Shown piece after piece: positions 59,124-64,000 of a stretch of 64,000 bases of DNA; the first letter of the stretch is position 1; each line of letters opens with the position of its first letter. Made by a program: the position numbers and the translations under genes. Source of the DNA: Takakia lepidozioides. Lineage: Eukaryota > Streptophyta > Takakiopsida > Takakiales > Takakiaceae. Where the stretch lies: assembly GCA_030704615.1 (NCBI GenBank), contig CM060732.1, positions 71,839,053 to 71,903,052 of the forward strand, read 5' to 3'. Under the pieces are notes generated by a model. That model ran no database searches. It was given only the letters and a program-made list of their open reading frames with translations, and was not told where the DNA came from.

Positions 59124-59180
59124 TGAGTGAGAGAGAGAGATAGAGAGTGTGTGTGTGTGTGTGTGTGTGCACGCGCGCGC
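59010..59180. repeat. compound (GT)n(GA)n(GT)n(GC)n microsatellite
   Basis: GT repeat at 59010-59020, then about 130 bp of nearly pure GA, GT again to about 59169, and a short CGCGCG end. It produces long artificial Leu-Ser frames on the minus strand. Confidence 0.97.
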
Positions 59181-59903
59181 ATGGATGCCATTAACTCGAT
59201 ATAGTGACATGAGATGCCTGCTAAAAGGTTTGTGCCTATACGGGAAAAGCCACCTGAAATCACAAATTATGTCATGTAGGCAGGCTCAAGGATTTTATTG
59301 GTGGCCCTAAATAGCTGGTTGCTATTTTTCCTTTGGCTGGACATGTTGTGAAAGACAGTGGAGAAGTAGCCAGCATGGAGACCAGGATGTCCTGTCCCCA
59401 AACTGCCCCAGAAGACTACCTGGATGGATTCAGACATTCAGTCAAAAGATAGGGGGGAGGGATGTTGGCTGATCTTTTCATGCCACAGTTCATGTGGGTA
59501 TGACGAAAGGCTGATGGCTGATGCTCATTATGTGCGCAGGTTTAAAGCGCAAACATACAGCAATTGGAGTGTTCAGGCTCTTGACTTGCCGAATTAGCAT
59601 ATCTGAAAGTTAGAGTCACTAGCAAGATAGCACATCAACAGTTAAAATCAAATTGTGACGAAGAATTGTTCAAAAATGTCATTCCTGGTGTGACAAACCT
59701 AATGATAGCACATGGACCATGGACAGGAAGATTCACAATTTGTGGATAGAATGAGGGAGATTGGAACTATATTATTTGCAGTGAATGTGCTCATCCTGAA
59801 GCTAGCAATCTTCTTAACAAAAGATGAGTCTCTTTCTCTGTTACATGCCCAGTATGGAAGCAGATTGGGAAGCATCTAGTGTACCTCTAAGGCGAAAGCT
59901 CTT
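59181..59903. other. upstream flank of the TBL gene
   Basis: No coding region recognised. The promoter of the TBL gene must lie here, but no convincing TATA box was found (TATATTATTT near 59766 is weak). Confidence 0.4.
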
Positions 59904-62291
59904 ATGGGCTCCTTTCCCCATCTCTCATCTCTGGTTAGTCGCACCTGGAAGCTATGGGGTTTTGGACCTGGGATCCGCCACAATAAGCTCATTGCCCGTG
60001 GCCCCCTTTCCTTCACCTTCCTGGTTTTCTTGTTGGCTCTTGCTTTACTGCTTCTATCTTTGGTAGTTGTTGATCGTGCATACCTCAGTCCCTCAATTTT
60101 TAACTTGGAGCATGAAATCTTCCCGTCTTCTTTCTTTCCGAGTAGCCTTTTCTTCTCCCAGAATCGGCCTTTTTTGTCTCCAGGCTGCAACCTTTTTACT
60201 GGGAGATGGGTATACGATGAAACCTATCCACTGTACACCAATTGTCCATTTGTAGAGCAAGGGTTCCAGTGCACAGAAAATGGACGGCTGGATTGGCACT
60301 ACCGAAAGTGGCGATGGGAGCCCCGCGATTGTAGCATTCCCAGGCTAGTCCTTCTGCTTTGTGCTCACGCTGTTTGCTTCCAATGCATCTTCATTCGTCC
60401 GTGTGAGTTCTCTGTTAAGAAAATTGTAATTGGAGCTTGTATGATGAAGAGATTGCAAAGGTGGGGTTGCAGACTTGGTGACCTCTGGCTATCCGTTCGG
60501 ATCCTGATCTCTGGCAAACAACCATAGAATTCTGCCTTCCCCCATCTCACTTGTCTCGTATGATAAACATTCTTGTGAAGCCTCTTCATCAGTCATTCCT
60601 TGCTTAAGTAATGAGACAATGTTTCATGAGTCATTTGTAGGCTGGTGCAGGTTCAATGCTCGAGACATGCTGATGAGGATGACAGGGCAACGCGTTGCCT
60701 TTGTAGGTGACTCAATGGGTCGCACACAGTGGGAATCACTGGTCTGTCTATTGATGAATGCTGTCACAAATAAAACCTCTGTTCTGGAAATGAAAGGGAG
60801 GAAAATTACCAAGCGAACACCATACCTAGCTGTCCGTTTTGCCGAGTTTAATGTCACTGTTGAGTATTTCCGTTCACCATTCCTTGTGCTAATGGGGCAG
60901 CCTCCAAGGCACTCACCACGGCGGGTTTCAACCACCTTGAAGCTTGACATGTTGGAGCCTGTTAGCTGGAGGTGGCGGACTGCTAATGTGCTCGTATTCA
61001 ACTCAGGCCACTGGTGGACTCCCTCCAAGACTTATCAGACGTGTGTTTGTTACCTTGCCTAATATACTGTCAAATCATATCTTATTGGCTTTCATATTTT
61101 CAGTACCGTGGGAGTTGGAACCAAGGATGTGGTGGTAGTAATAGATGTAATTAAAGTAAAGAGTTTCTATAATCAATTCTAGTACTGACATGGCCTTGGC
61201 AGGATTCTCTCTAGTAAGAGAAGTGCTGTGTATGTTGTAGGTTGGTTATGGCTTCGGGTTGTCCCAAGGGTTACTCTCAGAATGAATTGATTGCTTGATT
61301 GACAGGCATGTAAAGGTATTGTCCCGAATATGAAGGGTGAGAAATGTAGACCGTATTGAGAATGAAAGCCTTCGGTAGCTTGGTTGCAGAGGGTGCTACT
61401 TCCAGGTTGGTTCCACCCTCAAGTTGGGCATGAAGATTGAGGCAGCATATCGTACTGCCATTACCACATGGGTAGAATGGGTGAGGCACCAAGTCAACAC
61501 GAGCGCCACCCACGTCTTCTTCCGCACGTTTGAACCCAGTCACTGGGAGTACGTCTCTCCCTCTATGTGTGTGTCTGTGTGTAGTGGTGTAATGTGCTCT
61601 AAGAGCTATGGTTATTCTTGGAAAAAGAATTATGAGGGGACTACTTGCATCAATTCAAAGTTATTGTAAAGAGCTTTCTGAGAACTCCAGGAAAGCCAGT
61701 GTCAAGTACGTTTTCGTAGGCCTCTTGTTGCCCTATCGGTGGGAAAGTTATAACAGTTGGTTGCTTTCTACAGGACATACTTGATTTGAAGTAGGTTTAC
61801 TCTGTAGGCAATGAGACAGCCTTCTTTGTGGTTTCCTTCCTCCTTTTTTGTTTCTTCTCTTGTGTGACTTCCTTTGATGTTTTGAGCTGCTGCCCATGTT
61901 TTCATCTCTGAGATCTTTTCTTTACCATGGATATGTATATTTCCACCACAAGATTCTCCTGTCCAAAAGGGAGTTTGTGTACCACGTGTACAGGGGCTCC
62001 AGCTGGGACAGGTTCAGCTGTCCAATGGACACAGGACCTTACTTCAACGAATCTCATGTTCGGAAATATCCACAAGCACAGTTTATAGAGGAGGTATGGG
62101 AAAACCTGCAACCGCCAGCAATCCTCCTCAACATCACAATGTTGTCAGCATATCGCCCCGATGGTCATGTGTTCAATTGGAGCATTGGGGGACCGCCCAT
62201 GGATTGCAGCCACTGGTGCCTTCCAGGTGTTCCGGACACTTGGAATGAGCTTCTTTATTCATTATTGCTGCTGAGGGGTGCAGGTGTCTAG
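59904..62291 (+). CDS. TBL/PMR5-family polysaccharide O-acetyltransferase, 4 exons, complete
   Basis: Golgi type II membrane protein of the trichome-birefringence-like family, which O-acetylates cell-wall polysaccharides such as xylan, xyloglucan or pectin. Exons 59904-60343, 60651-61040, 61390-61548, 61994-62291 sum to 1287 nt, 428 aa plus stop. Visible: a short cytosolic N-terminus; a membrane anchor (SFTFLVFLLALALLLLSLVV); PMR5N domain (CNLFTGRWVYDETYPLYTNC, WRWEPRDCSIPR); the GDS motif VGDSMGRTQWESLVCLL; the NSGHWW motif; and the C-terminal DxxH motif DCSHWCLPGVPDTWNELLY. Ser, Asp and His of the triad are all present. Intron 1 would begin GC instead of GT (AG|GCTAGT) and end GTGCAG; the others are GT-AG. 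The exact polysaccharide substrate cannot be read. Confidence 0.92.
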
Positions 62292-63322
62292 GCCTTGGCA
62301 GGACTTCTCCAGTGTTGGTTCTGCACAATTTGACCTAGTACCCATAGTAGATCGAATTAGGTATTGTTTGGGGTGGTGTTGTTGATTTCCACTTACCCAT
62401 CTGTCATTTGTGAGAGGAGAGCATGCTGATGGATTGTGTTCCCTTCGAAATTCCTAGCTCGTGGTAGGATGAAGTACAAGGTTGTATAGCTAAATTGGCT
62501 ATAGTAATGGATGTTGCAGTGAGATAAGCCTTCTACTCGAGGAAGCCATGGTATTCTAGTATCGTTATTGGCAACGTCTTACCAATAATTCCAGGGGTTT
62601 TGTTTTCCTTTGTGTGTGTATTTGAGACACGGAGTTTTCTGGAAGCTACAAAGGGCACATGGAGGCTGCCAATGACAAATGCAAAGCCATTGCAGCCATT
62701 TTCTGTCATTTTTGTTTGTTGTTACTTTTTAAGGCAAAGTAAGCACGAATTGCTTCAAGTGCTTCCGTATATTCTCCAAGAGGTGAAATGGAAGCTTCAG
62801 TGGATCTGTCAATATTTGTTCATGTTCTGTCTTCTTGTGGGGCAGCAGTGTGGGTCTCAATAGACCTTCACTAACTACCATAACATGGTTGGTATCGTTT
62901 TGTTGTCGAGATTCTGAGCCTACACATATCTGAGCTGCTTTGCTTTTTCCCCCACCTGACCTTTCCTGTCACAACGTTACAAGTTACAACATTTGTTGCA
63001 GTAAAGAATGTCTTAAATATGGCACTCATGATTATTGTCTCCAATTGGGCAGATCCACATTGGCACCTGAGATGTAGATGGACATCTCTAAGCTGATAAG
63101 CTCCTGACACCATGACCTGTCCCTCACAGCAAGGCGTGACATGGCACTAGCAGAGCAGCCTCCAGTTGTATTGCAATTCGAAGGGACATTTTCACTAAAC
63201 GACATGTTCATGGAGCCATTAACAAAATGAAAAAATGCTTTTGTAAACTGACTCCCACTGCAGAAGTGGTGGGCACTTGCTCAGATTTGCAAAGAAGATT
63301 GACTGGCTGAGGAAGACCCAAT
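62292..63322. other. spacer between convergent genes
   Basis: Holds the dispersed repeat 62390-62485 shared with 48379-48484. The rest contains 3' flanks of TBL (+) and RPT2 (-) and no recognised coding sequence. Confidence 0.5.
62390..62485. repeat. dispersed repeat, partner at 48379-48484
   Basis: Second copy of the roughly 100-bp sequence beginning TTACCCATCTGTCATTTGTG. Nature unknown; possibly the edge of a transposon. Confidence 0.75.
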
Positions 63323-63406
63323 CTACATGTAAAGGCCCTCGGGAACCCCTTCCTTTTTCTTGTACATCACTTTCTCTTTTGCCTTCTTAAAATCAGCTTG
63401 AGTCAC
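63323..63406 (-). CDS. RPT2: 26S proteasome ATPase subunit 4 (RPT2), last exon only
   Basis: After an acceptor (TTGTCTGCAG) on the minus strand, 27 codons read VTQADFKKAKEKVMYKKKEG, VPEGLYM, then TAG. This is the highly conserved C-terminus of RPT2, an AAA+ ATPase of the 19S regulatory base. Its last residues include the HbYX-type tail (LYM here; L-Y-hydrophobic) that docks into the 20S core and opens its gate. The preceding exons, with the AAA domain, lie beyond the window to the right. The N-terminal residue is phase 0. Confidence 0.9.
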   Translation of the reverse strand: MTQADFKKAKEKVMYKKKEGVPEGLYM

Positions 63407-64000
63407 CTGCAGACAATGCCATCACTTCATATGAGCACACCAGTTGTAAGCAGGCTATGGCTGTGACTGATCCCAGACCATGGCTCACTCAATCTGAACC
63501 ACAATTGAAAAGGAAAACTGTCACGTCCATCCAAAGTCATATGTTACAAGAGAAAACACAGGAAAACCCCATTGTGGTGCAGCACCCAGCCTCCCCTCAT
63601 GGCTGAAAGCAGACCCGGCACCCAACCTGCCGTGAGTATACTCATTCCCTTACAAATATGGATAAGGCCTCTTGCAAAGGTTGCAAATCAGGCTTCAATC
63701 TCCCGGCGAAAAATACTCACATTAGTTTCCCTGCCTAGAAAAATACCTTCTGACATGTACAGATCGAAAACCATATACTTCGACTCACTGCTGCAGATAC
63801 AAAACAGACTTTCTGAAGTCCTTGTGAGGCTACCTGCAACCACTCTAATCTTGAACCAGAGACTGTCCACACCTCCTGTCTTCCCAGGTTGTTTTGTAAG
63901 GAGGAAAGATCTCTCCATATGCTATAAATAAACTTTCTACCAGAGAAGCCCAGAAAAAGCTCTGGCGTGGAAACAATGGACAGTACATAAAGAAACATGG
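63407..64000 (-). other. RPT2: RPT2 intron (partial)
   Basis: No further RPT2 exon was found between the last exon and the window edge, so the terminal intron is at least 594 nt. Short frames here have no domain similarity. Confidence 0.6.

Noticed and set aside
58858-59263. Three minus-strand frames of 88-104 codons made of Leu-Ser or Ser-Leu repeats
   Set aside because: They are the translation of the GA/GT microsatellite at 59010-59180, not genes.

Overview
The window is nuclear DNA of a land plant. Genes are split by many GT-AG introns, the gene content is plant (P5CR, nepenthesin-type aspartic protease, UDP-glycosyltransferase, TBL/PMR5 acyltransferase, proteasome RPT2), and much of the rest is decayed transposon and repeat sequence. 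The many PLS-type pentatricopeptide (PPR) copies suggest a non-seed plant (bryophyte, lycophyte or fern). That is an inference; the species cannot be named from the sequence.

Layout. 0-5 kb: complete eight-exon pyrroline-5-carboxylate reductase (+) and a tRNA-Gly(CCC) (-). 7-9.8 kb: four-exon secreted aspartic protease (-) with a TATA box. 11-12.2 kb: hAT-like element and a minisatellite. 13.6-16.5 kb: three-exon UDP-glycosyltransferase (-) with one apparent single-base frameshift. 17.5-20.1 kb: CACTA transposase relic, a 66-bp tandem array with a palindromic core, and the 3' part of a methyltransferase-like gene (-), also with one single-base frameshift. 20.1-30.4 kb and 50.0-58.0 kb: two direct copies of one large segment. 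Each carries broken DNA primase small subunit (+), a PPR-type pseudogene (-) and COQ5 (+). 31.6-37.3 kb: a third PPR-type copy in inverted orientation. 39.8-48.3 kb: a CACTA-like element about 8.5 kb long, with a nested hAT-like insertion, a decayed FCP1-like phosphatase gene, and about 17 dispersed copies of a 16-bp palindrome. 59.9-62.3 kb: complete TBL/PMR5 gene (+). 63.3 kb: last exon of RPT2 (-).

Two observations stand out. First, the PPR copies are not simple PPR genes: the same open frame runs from the second half of an organellar single-stranded-DNA-binding (OSB) PDF motif straight into PPR repeats, and split WWDNR half-motifs lie upstream. This suggests an OSB-PPR composite protein family. 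Second, the palindrome ACGGGAGRYCTCCCGT is repeated with a 25-26 bp phase inside the CACTA-like element, both in non-coding DNA and within coding frames.

The active genes are ordinary housekeeping or secreted-protein genes with no operon-like cooperation. Exon phases add up exactly for P5CR, the protease and TBL. They miss by one base in the glycosyltransferase and in the methyltransferase-like gene, each time in a short G/C run, so assembly error is as likely as decay.
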